Positions 25,321 through 37,410 of a stretch of DNA of 64,000 nucleotides are shown here, piece by piece. The DNA is from Progne subis subis (taxonomy: Eukaryota; Chordata; Aves; Passeriformes; Hirundinidae), in the NCBI GenBank assembly GCA_022316685.1, contig JAKJHU010000033.1:4020321-4084320 (forward strand), in the 5' to 3' direction. The notes under the pieces were generated by a model. The model was not told the origin of the DNA. It saw only the letters and a program-made list of their open reading frames with translations, and ran no database searches. Numbering within the stretch: the stretch's first letter is position 1; each line of letters starts with the position of its first letter. Made by a program: the position numbers and the translations under genes.

Positions 25321-28300
25321 CAGTGTGTGCAGTGGAAGTAGGACAGATGACTGAGAGCATCTCAAGTTCAAATTCTAATAATCTTGCTAAATTTCTAGAG
25401 GACTGAAATTAATTTTCTTCCAGGAAGGGATGGACAAAATATTCTGCAGCAGCTGGAGAGAAATAACCCTTCTGACTGTAAAGTACTGACCCCCACACTC
25501 TCTTTTCTCTCTGCCTCCAACTCTGTTCTCCAATCTTTTTCTGCAGCTGATTAAGAGGGAATCCCCTGCTGGCAGAAGAAACTAAAACAGAAAAATCCCT
25601 TTTCAGGAATGGGCACTCTGGCTAATCAAGCTGAGATTGCACTGCTAGGAGGAACCTTTCAAAAATCAGGCCCACAGCAATGGACAGCAAGAGAACCTTT
25701 TTAAGATCTACAGGATAAGATGGCTGGCAGCTTTATGTAGAGGTGCAATCCAGTTCCTGTGTTTGGAAGCAAGAGAAAAATGCTTCAATACAAGTTCAGT
25801 TACAGTTGTTTTTATAAATCCTTTGCAATGCACATTTCAGCTGAAACAACCTTGCAATTAATCGTCTAGACAAAAGCCTGATGTAACCAAAATCTGATAT
25901 AAAATCTATCTCTACTTCCATAGCCCTTCTTGAACTCTAATGTAAAACAAACAAACAAAACTTTAAGGAGGTGAAAGAGAGAATTTCTGTATCTGGATGT
26001 TTTTGCAGTGCAGTCCTACAAGCCTGAGATATTAGCATTCAACAGCAAGGAAATATCACTACAATTGTTGCCTGTTGATGGGCTGCATCTCCCACCGACC
26101 TGTGCTCACTGGAGAATTGATGGGATGATACTTGATGTGACAGTGCCTCTCTCATAGCATCTCCTAATCCCGAATGTCAGAGTCAAAACTCCTGTCCATA
26201 GCTCCTCTGGTTTTCTCTAACGTATCCAGCTGACATGGGTGCCTGGGAGGACTGAGAATCATTTGCAGCCAAGTATTTAATGAATGCCTACCACCAGACA
26301 GGTTTGATTTGTGGCTGTGTGGCCACCTCCTTCTGCACTGAGCTCAGCATGTCACATCACCTCCTGCCTCCCCAGACAACATCTGCATGGCAGCAATGTG
26401 ACAGGCTTCACTGTGCCTTCTCCTGGCATGCCCAAAATGATCCAATTTAGGCTGACAGCTACAACACACAATAATAAACATGTATTGTGGTGATCCTGTC
26501 AGTTGTGACTGGACTGGAGGAATGTCTTCTGCCTAGGTGCTGAATTTGCAGACAAAGAATTGAAGCCGAACAAGTGGATAGAATTGCCTGCTGTGAAAAA
26601 TGGCAGATGCTAAATGGTCCTAAAGACTGGCCACCATTAAATGCTTTGGGCTTGGAGTGGGATTTCTTTTTTCTTTTTGATTGGAGAAGGCTTTTCTGCT
26701 TGCACCTGTGTACCTGTGTCCAGGTACAGCCCCCTGGAGGATGTCAGGCTCAAATTGTCCAAGCCATCCTGTGGTGTGATACAAAACTGCTTCATTTCTG
26801 CCTGGAGGAAGGCATTTTTCACAGAGTTTCAAGACTCTCCATGCTAGATGCCTGCATAGCTCCCTGAGCTCCTCCCTTTCCAGGGTGAATTAAGTCATCT
26901 GTGGTTGCACATTCTTTAGACAATGCCACAATTTTCCCCTTATCTTCTTGATTTCAAACCTTTTTGTCTTTTTTAACCAGAGGTGGTAGAAAAAAAGGGT
27001 CCTTTCCACCCTCCTGGAAGGCAGTCAAAGAGTCTTTCTTCTGTCACTGACTGACATGTGTGACTTGCCCTGGAAGAAATAGTTGTTTGGCTTTGGACAT
27101 GGGTTTCCTCCTCTCTGAAGGTCTGCATCCAGAAGGATGTTTGAATCTTCTCCATAATTCCTGTCTCAGTTACCTTGCTGCATGACAGGAGGCAGAAGTT
27201 TCTGTATTTTTGGAGTACAGAAACCATTTGTAAAGAACAAGACACTGTACGTGTTCCTCTGAAACAGGCAGAGCATTGCCAGCAGCAAAAACTGGAGAAT
27301 CATAAGTGGCTTTTCCAGCTATCAGGCCCCACTTTTCTTCTTGTACACTAGGGTGGATATGCAATGCAGACTTACTTAAATGCCAAGTGAAACACAAAAT
27401 GAGCATATTCATGTCTGAAGCATCTGATGTGCTCCTCTTGTTGAATAAGGCCCCATCACCTTCCATTTCCACACTGTCCCAGAGCACTTCCTGCTGCAGC
27501 AGGCAGGCAGGCAGCTCTAAGCCTGAGCACTTGTGCCTGCAGCTGACCAACCCACTGCACCAAAGTGCAAAGTGACCCGGATAGGGAGAGTGGGCTTTGG
27601 CTGCCTCTGGCCCCTTCCTGGTTTCCAGCTCTTTCACAGGGTAAATCGAGCCTTTGTCCTGCTCAGCATCATGAGGCTGGGCTCCTTCCGGCAGGGACAA
27701 TGCTCTCTTGTAAAGGAATAAGCCTGGAGGGAGGGGGCTGAGCGTGCAGCACCTTCCAGCACCAGCCTCTGATGTGAACGGTGCCAAGGTGAGTGTTCAT
27801 GGAGGGGGGGATTGCTCACAGTACCCATCCCTGCAGCAAGAGCAGCAGAAGCTGACACATCTACCTCTCACCTGGTGTGTGTGTTTTTTTAAACCTGAGA
27901 ATTATCTTAAAATAGAGCCACCTACACCACACTGAGGTGAATGGCCAGCACGAAGCAAATTCATCACTCTGGGCTTAAAGCTGCAGCACGGAAAGGGCAA
28001 AGAAGGGCCAAAGTGTGAACTGGTCAAGCTGAGGCCTCTGGAAAAGTCAGCAGAGAGATATTTTCTCTCTCTGTCAATCCAAGAGAAATTCCCCAGGCTT
28101 GTCCCAAACCTACTGTAGGTCTGCACTTGGCAGGGAGGACTCATCACACTTCTGCTCATGGCCCCTGCAGGGAGCTCTGTACTGTTCCAGGACACCCTGA
28201 GGAGAGGCTTGGGCCCACAGTGGGAGAGGGAGCAGATACTTAAACCTGCCCTCAGGAATGAACTTGGGGTATTACCAAAATATGCAAATAGATCTTCTGT

Positions 28301-30170
28301 GCTCTCCCTGCTGCAGTGAGGGTGATTTCTCCCCTCTTTAAAGACATCCAGAGAAGACACACAGGCAGTCTTGTCATGCTAACCCTGTGAAAAAGTAGAG
28401 TCAGCATACAGGAAGACCACGCCGAGCTGAGATTCTCCAGACCTGTCTCAGCCTGTTACTGCCTTTCTGTGGACCCTTTGCTGCCACACCACCAGTAGGG
28501 GCTAGGCAGAGGTAAGCCCCAGGAAGCTTCATTGTTTGCACATCTCTCTCTGCTTTCCCTCTGTGCTTCTGGAGGTTTGTGCTCGGAGGTGTCACATCAT
28601 GTGTGTTCTTCTTGGTGGGATACCTTTACGGACTGATGGTATTTCTGGCTAGCTGGAATGTACAGAGGGTGCTGCTCTGATCCATGTGGAATAGGTGTGG
28701 AAAAGAGCCCCTGTCACCATACATTCATAGCTCAACGTGGTGCCAGGCACGGCCCCAGGAGCAGACTTGCAATATCACAAATGTGTTTTATTCCTGGAAA
28801 AGCCTCTGTTGTTCCTTTCGGGTAGGCACTTCCTGGGGTTGTTAGGATAAAAAAAGGAGTGGCAGCTTGAGCAGCCTGTTTTCTGTAGGCTCAAGTAGTA
28901 CAAGAGGAATGCCACGTCTGCACAGTGAACAGTGTCTCTAGGACTGACCTCCCTTGGCAGAATGGTTTCTTACACAAACCTGGCTTTGTGTATCTTTAAG
29001 CCCCTTGGCTCCAGGTGCTCAAGGTCTTTCCAAATCAGTCCAAATGTATATTTTTCCCCTTCCTGGTAGCTAAAAGATGTGTTGTGAACAACTGAAACTG
29101 TCAGTGATTCAGCCAGTGGCAGATGTGTCAGATGTCCCTATTGCCAAAGCAGCACTGCTGAGGTCTTGGTGGTGGCACGTCCCAGTGACCAGCCCTCCCA
29201 ACTGGGGCACTGTCCCTTAATCCACACTCGCCATACAGCACTGCTTCCCTGAGCACTGTCTCTTAAGGGTCTCCTGAGAGATCCCAGGGGTGCAGGAAAG
29301 GAAACATTCACGTCTGTGCCATGTTCCTGGAGGAGGAGGTTGGTGGGAAGAGAGATGAGCAACTGCCATGGAGGCTCACTTTGCCACCCACTCCTAAACT
29401 GGACTTCCAGTATCACTGCAAGCAATGCTGGACAAATGTTCTGGCAAGTGACAAATTGTTTCCCAGCTCAGCCTCGTTCTCTTCCCACCTTTTTTTCCCT
29501 GTGAGTCAACTTCTGCCTACACAGATGCTTCCAGAGCAGCCCGAATGCCCTCTTCGTGGTGCACTGATGGGATGGTGAGTTTGCACTGAGGCACATTTTC
29601 TACCCCTGGATTTCTAGATTTTCCTGTGTGTGGGCAGAGAGCAGCATGATGCTGAGTGACTGAAGTCCCTGTTCACAGTTCATGAATAACAAAGAGTGCC
29701 AAAGCTTGCAGCCCCAAAGCCACATTTCACGGGACCTCCAGCACACAGTCAGGCAAACAGCTGTAGGGATATGGTATGTGAGGCTTTGTGCTGATCATTC
29801 AGCCAGAGCTTACCCTCCTCACGCCAGAGCTGGAGTAAGGGACGGTGATGGACGGTTCAGCCCCTCCAGCATGGCAGCCACTGGCTCTGCTGGGACCTTT
29901 CTGCTGGATATCTTGACAAAGGAAAGCAAAGCTGAATCTGCTGGGTGCAAAAGGGGTGGAGCAAGCAGCAGTTTATAGGGGGAACATTTTCCTTCTGCTC
30001 TGAAGGACTGGCTGTTACTTTATCAGATTTGTAGGATGGGACCCTCTGCTAGCTGTAGGCTATAAAGTAGCCCTAGAGATCCTTCACTGTGAGCAGTCTC
30101 TGTCAGTAAAGGTCATTTCCCAGGAGAAACTTCGGAAGGGTGATGAGGAGTGCTTGACTTTGAAGGTGTG
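25321..30170. other. Intergenic, no gene recognised
   Basis: About 4.8 kb without a supported gene. The largest open frame here (27170-27787, minus, 205 codons) shows no recognisable domain and no codon-level sign of selection that I can judge. It has not been annotated as a gene. Confidence 0.55.
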
Positions 30171-30251
30171 GTTGGTTTTTTTTGGGGGGTTGGGTTTTTT
30201 TTGTTTTTGTGGGTTGTTTTGTTTTGTTTTGGGTGGTTTTTTGTTGTTGTT

Positions 30252-30283
<32 letters not shown>

Positions 30284-30296
30284 TTTTTCTTTCTTT
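30171..30296. repeat. T-rich low-complexity tract with G interruptions
   Basis: The left half alternates runs of T with GGG or GG (GT-only apart from occasional bases). The right half is almost all T with single C interruptions. It yields phenylalanine-rich or lysine-rich spurious open frames on the two strands. Such tracts may be retrotransposition tails or replication-slippage products; no element body is recognisable beside it. Confidence 0.85.
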
Positions 30297-31528
30297 AAAA
30301 AACAAGAGACTCTTAATAAACCTAGGAAATCCCCCTTTTAAATTCTGATACACTGGCCTCTTCCAGACTCCCAAGCTTCAGGGAGGAAGTAATAGGAAGT
30401 GAGATTAAACAGGCTCAAAGCTGAGGGATCAAAGCACTGAGGATCCAAGCGCTGCTTGCTGGGGTGCAGTTTGCACACTGATGGGCAAGGCAGTTTCTGC
30501 TGCAAGAGTTCCTGTGCAAGAGGCCCTTTGCCATAGCTGCAGAGGAAATCAGCTGTGTCACCCCACAGGCTCTTTTCTTTCAGTAGGAAACTGTGATGAA
30601 GGCTCATATTATAAGCAGCAGCATTGTATTGGCAAGGGTTTCCAATACAAAGTTGACAAGAGAAACCAAGATGCTGCAGGGGTACAACTGTGTGTTTGAT
30701 AATACCCATACAAATTATTGCTTATGTCCTGCTGGTCTCAGATCTTGTTCTTCCTACAGGACAGAGGTGAGCAAAAGCATGGCAGGTTTTGGCCATTATT
30801 TTTAGCTCTCCTGTTTTAAAGTGAATGGCATTGTTGCTGGTATTTACTTCCATTTTACCTTACCTTAAGTATGGTACTCTCTTACTCTGCCTGTGAAATG
30901 CAGGGCTGGAAAGCAGTCCTACTCTCACAACACCCTTTGGTGCAAAGAAAACTATAATGGGCCCAAAGTGATGGGGGAGGTTTATTTTATAAAGATGCTC
31001 AAGTGAGCTATGCCATCAAAAGGATACAAAGTCGAAGCCACATCCTGCCAGCCTGGCTAATCCATAAAAGAGCTTTCAGTGTTTTCCCTTGGAGTAACAG
31101 CTTTAAATTTTAATAAGCTGTAGTGTACTTTCACCGGATGTAATAAGCTGATACAAAGTTTAAATGGGGTTAAGTAAGTAGGAACCTAGGAGAAAGGAAC
31201 ATAAAAGATGTAAATTATTTCCTGTCTTTTACAAATTTATTTCACTGGGTTTATTTTGGAAAAAAAAAAAAAATTATTCAAGTTGGGTTTTTTGTTTTTG
31301 TTTTTTTTTTTTTCCTCTGGATGATTCAGTGTCAGGGGAGGGAGACAATACTTGAAGTAACCACGGAGCAACTTGAGCAGAGAGGACACTTAGTAAAAAG
31401 AAATAAATTTATCAAGTTTTTAATTCAGGTTACTTTGCCAATTCTAGAACAGTTACCAAGTCGCAGGCATGTGTGCCTGAACGTGACCCACATAATCCTG
31501 TAAAACAGGGATTTGTATGAAGACGCCT
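30297..31528. other. Intergenic, no gene recognised
   Basis: No exon or named repeat is supported. An A run at about 31260-31273 and a T-rich stretch at about 31286-31315 flank a short segment near 31275. The rest looks unique. Confidence 0.55.
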
Positions 31529-31645
31529 TGGAAGGTCATCCAGCCCACCTGTACCCTGAGGTATGATTGCATGTGAGTCTTTCTGGACAGAGATTTGTCG
31601 AGCCTGTTCCTGGAGCCCTCAGCCATGGAGAACCGCAGCCACAGG
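31529..31645 (-). mobile_element. Possible ancient CR1/L3-like fragment
   Basis: The plus-strand order GGAAGGTCATCCAGCCCACC, then TTTGTCGAGCCTGTTCCTGG, then CAGCCATGGAGAACC parallels the reverse complement of old amniote CR1/L3-type repeats (GGTCATCTAGTCCA, TTGTCCAGCCTGTTCTT, CCAGTGATGGAGATTCC), recalled from memory. The match is patchy, and a chance or distant relationship is possible. Confidence 0.45.
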
Positions 31646-34600
31646 GGTGACCCCTGTGCCAGAACTCAGCTTTCCTGTAAGCCCATTACCTATGCTACTG
31701 CTGGGAAAGGCCAGCTCTGCTTTATCTGCTTCCCCTCCACAGCTCCAGGTGGTCACAGCCTCCCCCAGCCCACTGGCTCCAGCTGCTTCCCCTTTCCCCA
31801 CAGCTGCCTTTTAGACACCCTGAGCAGACCCAAACAGCACCGGAAACACCATCTAGGGTGATGTGCGGGGGGGTAGCCCAAAGCCAAGAACACTTTATGT
31901 GTCGTTTCTGTTTGCAAAGGTGGGGTAGAGAGCTTTCTGGGCATGGGATGTGCAATGCCATGCTCGTGCTGGGGTAAGTGAGGTGGTTTGTGGCCTGCAC
32001 TATAACCCACTGGTTGCCCTGTCCTGACTGTGTCATGCCTGGGGACCCCTGAAAACAAGCAGGGGCTGTGGGCTGGGAATTTTTCTTGTTACTTGCACTG
32101 CTATAGATAACAGAGGCGTATGGGGTTTTACTGAGTGTGTTTGTTTGCTTATAGAAATGTGTAGCCTACTGAAATGGCTCCAAAACGTTCTTGGCTAAAA
32201 ACATGAGCTGTTCCATTTTGAGCTCAAAAAGTAATTTCTGTACCCAGGAGCTGTACTCATTCTCGGTGGAGTGGGCATAGTAACACACACTGTGCAGTGG
32301 ATTATACTTATGTGATTATAGCCTCTAGGCAACAACCTGGTGCTTAAGAAATGAGTCAGTCAGAAAGACCAAGGCAGAGGGAATCAGATTCAGCAACGAT
32401 AAGATTTGCTTCCAAAAGATCTGGACTGTAGTATACAGCATTCCTTCGAGATATGCTTGTCCTAACAGCTAATTAAACAGCATATGTAGGAATATTTTAT
32501 GTTACTTGGTGTCTCACAACAGTCTAAAGAAGCAATAACCACACGCAAGGACTTGCAGTATGACAGGTTAGTTGGGTAGAGAAAGGCAGGAAGAGCTGGG
32601 AGACATGAGTGAAAGCCCAGCCAGGCTGGTGATAGCTGTATTAGTGCAGGGAGATCTGCCAATGCAGAATAGGAGCAGGTTCCTGGGAAATGCATCCAGG
32701 AAAAGGGGAAGAGACAGGATGAGAAGGCAAGAATGCATGTGGGGAAGCAGTGGCAGGAAGAGAAATGAACAAATGAGAACTGGCAAGTTGATAAAAGAAC
32801 AAAAGGGCTTTGTCTCACATTAAAGGCAGCTAACTACAGAAATAATTTTCCCATGTAAGCAATTACTGCAGCTACCCCAGGGATAGTATGTGGTTGAAAA
32901 TGGAAAGACGGGTTCTTTACATTCATAACTGGGTCTGGCAAGTGCTCCATCAGTATGGCTCATGATGCTGTAGGTCATATCAAGCAGCAGAGAAATTGAA
33001 ACTTGATTGTGTGGATAGATGGATTCCCTGTTTTAAAAACTATCTTCCATCTGTATGCAGGGTTAAGCCACTAGCTAGTGGAACAGAAAGAACAGAGGCT
33101 TCTAAAAGGTGGCAGGAGGTTTTGTTCATTCCTCTTTCACCCCTGACTGTGGCTGTTGACAGCAGCTTCCAGCAGTCAGTGCAGTCACAGTCACATAGGC
33201 ATGAGTCAGGTGAAAATCAGACTAAGACAGATTCCCTTTCAGCCTGATTTTCAGAAATGCTGAGTGCAGGCAACTCTTGTCTGTGTCTGATAGTGCTTTT
33301 CACCCTGTAGAATCAGCTTTTGGCAACAAGTGTTCTGTTGAGACTGAGAGAAATTCATAACGAGATGAATGATCACAATCAGATCTTAGATCCTACACTT
33401 CATCTCATGAGTGACCAAGTCATGACATCAGTGAGGTCTCAGTCTGACAATGTCCAAGTGCCACTGCTCAGCTGACCTTAGCCCTGGGTATAAATTTAAG
33501 TGTCTTGCAGCACTCCATTTACCAGCACAAACCTATCTCACTGCCAACTGCTTGTCCTGTAAGTGTTTTGACATCATCCACTCCAAAATTAGCAACTGAT
33601 GATATGGAAAACTTAATAACGTTAAAGAAATGCCAACCCATCTTCTCTGCTGCCTTGTGCTATGCTTTGTTCATCCGAGGAATTTCTTGCATTTCACAAC
33701 CAACAGGAGGATGTGGGTTCAGGATTGTTCCCCAGCAGGGGTATGATGCAGCTCAAGCTCCAGAGTAGGACTCCATGGCATTTAGGCTACTCTCTATAAC
33801 ACCTCCCTGATGTGTCTCCTTTATGATCTTCGGTCTGCCTTCTCCTCAGTCTCCTTTCCAGGAGCTTTCTGGCTTTCTCTCACCTTTGGTCTTGCCGAGG
33901 TTTCGTCTGAAGTCTTTGGAGTTACCGGCACATTTGTAACATCCAGGACAGGGCGTCCCATGTCTCAGCTGAGGCAAATCAAGCCCTAGAAACGTGGCTG
34001 AGCCTGTCTCTTCTCCTTCCCAAGCAATGGTGTTCATTTATTCATGTAAGCCTCCTTTTAAAGCTCATTTTGAGTTTTATTCTCTCCAAAAAGCAGATTT
34101 TTACTCATGGGCAATACCTTCTGGATGCTGTTGCCTGGGGTGGAGGTCCAGCTGCACCCCTCAGGAGATGGGACAGTCACTCCCCAGCTGCAGTGAGAGT
34201 TTCCCTTTGCAGCACTGGGAACGGGCAGAAACAAAGAGCCCGGAGGAGGTGGGGAGGGGAGAAGGGAAGAATGAGCTAGGTTAGGGGAAATACAGCCTGG
34301 AAGAAAAGGAAAGGACCAACTGATCTGAAAGTCCCGATAAAAGCCCAAGACAAAGGCTGAAAGAGCCTGGGAGGTTATAGGGGAAGCGGGAGGAGGAGCA
34401 GAGAGATGCGGCAGAACTTAAGTGGGAACGATGTAAAATGCTGCAGGGAGGAGGGGAGTTCCCTACCTAAAGCAGAGAGTGGTTTAATTTGCTCAACCAC
34501 TTCCATTTACAGGAATCGAGGTCCTTTCCTTCTTCTGGCTGGGAGCACCCAACAAATGAAGGAGCTGCTCCAGCAAGAAAAAGTACCCATGTCCATCCCA

Positions 34601-36540
34601 CAGCCCTGACAGCATCAGCCCCGATTGCTCATCTGTTTCCAAGTACAACTGAGACATTTTGCTGGTGGGCAGAGAAGTCAGGGACACTGCATCCAGCACC
34701 CTGCAGCGGAGGAAGCATTAGTACTGCTGTTGTTAGCCTTGTTATTTTCTCCTAATAAAAAGGTGGTCATGACTCACTCCATTAAGAAACAAAAGCAGAG
34801 CTGTAATCTACTGAAAGGCAGTTGTTTGGATGCTCAGCATTAGGCGTGTAAAAGGAGGAAGGTCAGCTGCAGGTCAGGTCTGGTGATATACACCCTGCCA
34901 CCAGCGCGGCCCAAACTTCAGGTGTTCTCCAGAGAATTGATTTTTTTTGGCTGCGGTAATTTGTCCCGGCTTCAGAGGTTTCACTTTAAGCAGGAGTGTG
35001 GAGGTAGAAAAAGCTCTCTTTCTCACCCCTTCACATTTCAGTTGGGTTTCCTGAGAGGAAATGATACTACGACTGTGCTGGCCCCCTCCTTCCTCTCGGG
35101 AGGGAGGAGCACACCAGCATCTGCTCACAGCACCTCTTCCCCTCCCTACGCCCCACTGGGACAAGTTTGCTAGCTGAGCTGTTACTGGGGTGTGAGTCTC
35201 AAGGGAAGCAGGCTGCTTCTCACAGAGGAAGCAGTGGCCCCTGGAGCTGGGGACTGAGAGGCAGGGAAGGCAGGTTGTGTTCAGGTGGTGTGGAGGTTTT
35301 CTGTGCGAGCAGGACTAGTGATTTCCGATCTAGTCCGTGTGAAGGTTTTTGGCACAGCTGTGGTGATCCAGTTCTGACAGGAACCATGCTGGCACGTGGG
35401 TCTCACCCAGCCATGTGGCTCACAATGCCCAGCTGCCTCCCAGGGTCGGTGCAGGTAAAGGGAGGGAGCCGGGCTGCCGTGATGGCAGTGGCCAGGTGAA
35501 GACAACACCCACGCTGAATGCGCTGTGAACATCTGCCCCTACCCACAAGCTACTCCTATTTCTGTTCCATCTCATACCCTGGCTGACTCAGAGGGGGGAA
35601 GGGGCGGGGGAGTCAGGTTAGAAGGAGCCAGATGGTAGGTATATAGGGGGATTGAAAGAGGAAGAGGAGGAGGAGTTGCTTCAAAACCAGTAGTTGCCCT
35701 TCTTTCAATCCGCCTGAACGTTTTCTTTGCACAGCCTATTTCATGCTTCTCTGTTTTAGCTGCAGGCCATTTGAGGCAGGGATGGCACTTCCTGCCTGCT
35801 CTTGAGGTGAGCATTCTTTCAGGGCACCATCACAATAAATGACACCCTGCTCTTAGATAGTTCCACTGTCATCTGCCCGGGCTGTAATGAGCTTGACTGG
35901 AGTTCATCCTTTTGCTTCACTTCTTCTAGGAACTTCCACTCATTGTTTTACCCTCTTTACACAACTATCTACAATGGAAGGGCAAGTGCCAAATTTCCCA
36001 GTTCCTGTGCATCTTAGTGTCCTGATTTCTGGACACAGGCACAGTCAGCGATCTGTGGTGTAAGTCTTGCAAGTCCTTGAGACACAATCTTACAGCTACA
36101 GGGAAAGGGACAATACCCTCAAACAGCCATACCAACAATTTTCATGTTGCAGGTGGCCCTCTCATCCTTGTCCCCATTGCTTCGGGGCATTCACTAATTT
36201 TGCAGAAATTGCACATCTTGCTTTGTCCCAGTCTGTTACTCTTTGTTCCTTAGGCTGTAAACCTTGGGCTAAGTGGCCTCCTCGGAGTTGTTTCCCAGGC
36301 AGCTCTCGCTGATCACTTGCTTGCCGAAGCGGCCTTAATGCAAACCATGGCCTAAGTAAGGGACCCAACGCTTTCCGATGGGATCTAGGAGCGGGCAGCT
36401 CCCACCCTGCGAGCAGCACAGCTCTTGCAGGCAGGCCTGCCTGGGCTCAGGCTTTTCTGGGGCTGAGGATGGACAGTGAGGGGAGAATAAAGGGAACTGA
36501 AACTCCATTCGTAACCTGGTGTGAGAAGCCTGCTCCAGCG
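31646..36540. other. Intergenic flank just upstream of DUSP5
   Basis: No coding exon is supported. It contains a perfect AP-1 consensus TGACTCA at 35584-35590 and other TGAGTCA matches near 32353 and 33203, which are common by chance. It probably includes distal regulatory DNA of DUSP5, but nothing here shows this directly. Confidence 0.5.
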
Positions 36541-36764
36541 CTGCCTTTCCTTCCTTCCTTCCCTCCTTCTCCTCCACCCCCCGGCACGCTTCCCTACTCT
36601 CCTGACGCGCTGGGGAGGAGGCGGGGGTGATGTCGGGATGAGCCTCAGCCGATGAGTGGAGAATTTTTGCAGCGTTTTTCAGCTTCCTCTACCTCCGATC
36701 CTGACCTACCGCCGCCAGGGAGGGAGGGAGGGGATCCCCGCCAGGAGGCGGTGCCCGGGGCGGG

Positions 36765-36780
36765 GGATGTCCATGTTTGG
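36765..36780 (+). promoter_or_regulatory. c-fos-like serum response element (ETS + CArG-like)
   Basis: GGATGT, an ETS/Elk-1 core as in the c-fos element, directly abuts CCATGTTTGG, a CArG box with one deviation (G at the third of the six central A/T positions). The spacing and order match the ternary-complex-factor/SRF arrangement of the c-fos SRE. Mammalian DUSP5 is known to be induced through SRF and Elk-1. It lies about 61 bp upstream of the TATA box. The motif is seen directly; function is inferred. Confidence 0.75.
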
Positions 36781-36799
36781 GAGGCGGGCGCGTCACTCC

Positions 36800-36809
36800 C
36801 CTTATTTGG
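36800..36809 (+). promoter_or_regulatory. Consensus CArG box (SRF site)
   Basis: CCTTATTTGG fits the CC(A/T)6GG consensus perfectly. It lies 20 bp after the SRE-like element and 31 bp before the TATA box. CRE half-sites (CGTCA) sit at 36791-36795 and 36817-36821 on either side. SRF binding here would fit an immediate-early gene. Confidence 0.8.
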
Positions 36810-36840
36810 GCAGTGTCGTCACGGCCCGGCCTCTCATTCA

Positions 36841-36847
36841 TATAAAT
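36841..36847 (+). promoter_or_regulatory. DUSP5: TATA box of DUSP5
   Basis: TATAAAT lies 170 bp upstream of the DUSP5 start codon, directly after the CArG/CRE cluster. A TATA-directed start would be near 36870, giving a 5'UTR of about 145 nt with no upstream ATG. The ATG inside CATATAAATGCC (36846) would then lie upstream of the mRNA. Confidence 0.75.
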
Positions 36848-37016
36848 GCCCGGCGGCGCCGGCCGGGATTCCCTGCCCGGGCTTGGTGCGGCCCCGCGGT
36901 GCCTTCGTCCCTCCCGTCCCGTCCCATCGCCGCCGGCTCCGCGCCAGCACCGGGCGCTCTCCTGCCGCTTTCCGCTCTCCTGCCCCGGCTGCGGCGGGGC
37001 GCGACCCTCGGCCGGC

Positions 37017-37410
37017 ATGAAAGTCACGTCCCTCGACTGCCGCCAGCTGCGGAAGCTGCTGCGGAAGGAGCCCTCCCGCTGCCTGGTGCTGGACTGCCGG
37101 CCCTACCTGTCCTACTCGGCCTCCTCCCTCCGCGGCTCCCTCAACGTCAACCTCAACTCGGTGGTGATGCGGCGGGCCCGCGGCGGGGCCGTGCCGCTCC
37201 ACTTCGTGGTGCCCGACGCTGCGGCCCGAGCCCGGCTGCTGCTGGGCGGCGAGGGGGCGGCGGGGGCCGCCCGCCTGGCGGCCGTGGTGGTGCTGGACCA
37301 GGACACGGGCCACTGGCAGAAGCTGAAGAAGGACAGCACGGCCCAGATCGTGCTCAACGCCCTGCTCTCCAGCCTGCCCGAGGCCGGGACCAGAGTCTGT
37401 TTCCTGAAAG
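37017..37410 (+). CDS. DUSP5: DUSP5 coding exon 1
   Basis: Encodes residues 1-131 and the first base of G132. It carries most of the rhodanese-like (CH2) domain, including LVLDCRPYLSYSAS (23-36), the GSLNVNLNSVV block (40-50), the basic RRARGG kinase-docking and nuclear-localisation segment (52-57) and VVVLDQ (90-95). Residues about 76-90 form a Gly/Ala-rich stretch where orthologues vary in length. The donor is AAAG|GTGAGA. The exon is extremely GC-rich, as expected inside the CpG island. Confidence 0.97.

Noticed and set aside
27170..27787. 205-codon minus-strand open frame in intergenic DNA
   Set aside because: No recognisable domain, no splice or promoter context. A frame of this length is not surprising in 64 kb.
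30084..30374. Lysine- or phenylalanine-rich open frames
   Set aside because: Direct translation of the T-rich low-complexity tract at 30171-30296.
1..36540. Hidden protein-coding gene upstream of DUSP5 (for example SMNDC1 or MXI1, known neighbours in human)
   Set aside because: I looked for recognisable exon peptides of these neighbours and saw none. In human they lie well upstream, so their absence from this window is expected.
36846..37016. In-frame upstream ATG that would extend DUSP5 by 57 residues
   Set aside because: The ATG overlaps the TATA box and lies upstream of the expected transcription start. The extension does not resemble DUSP5, whose family N-terminus is MKVTSLD.
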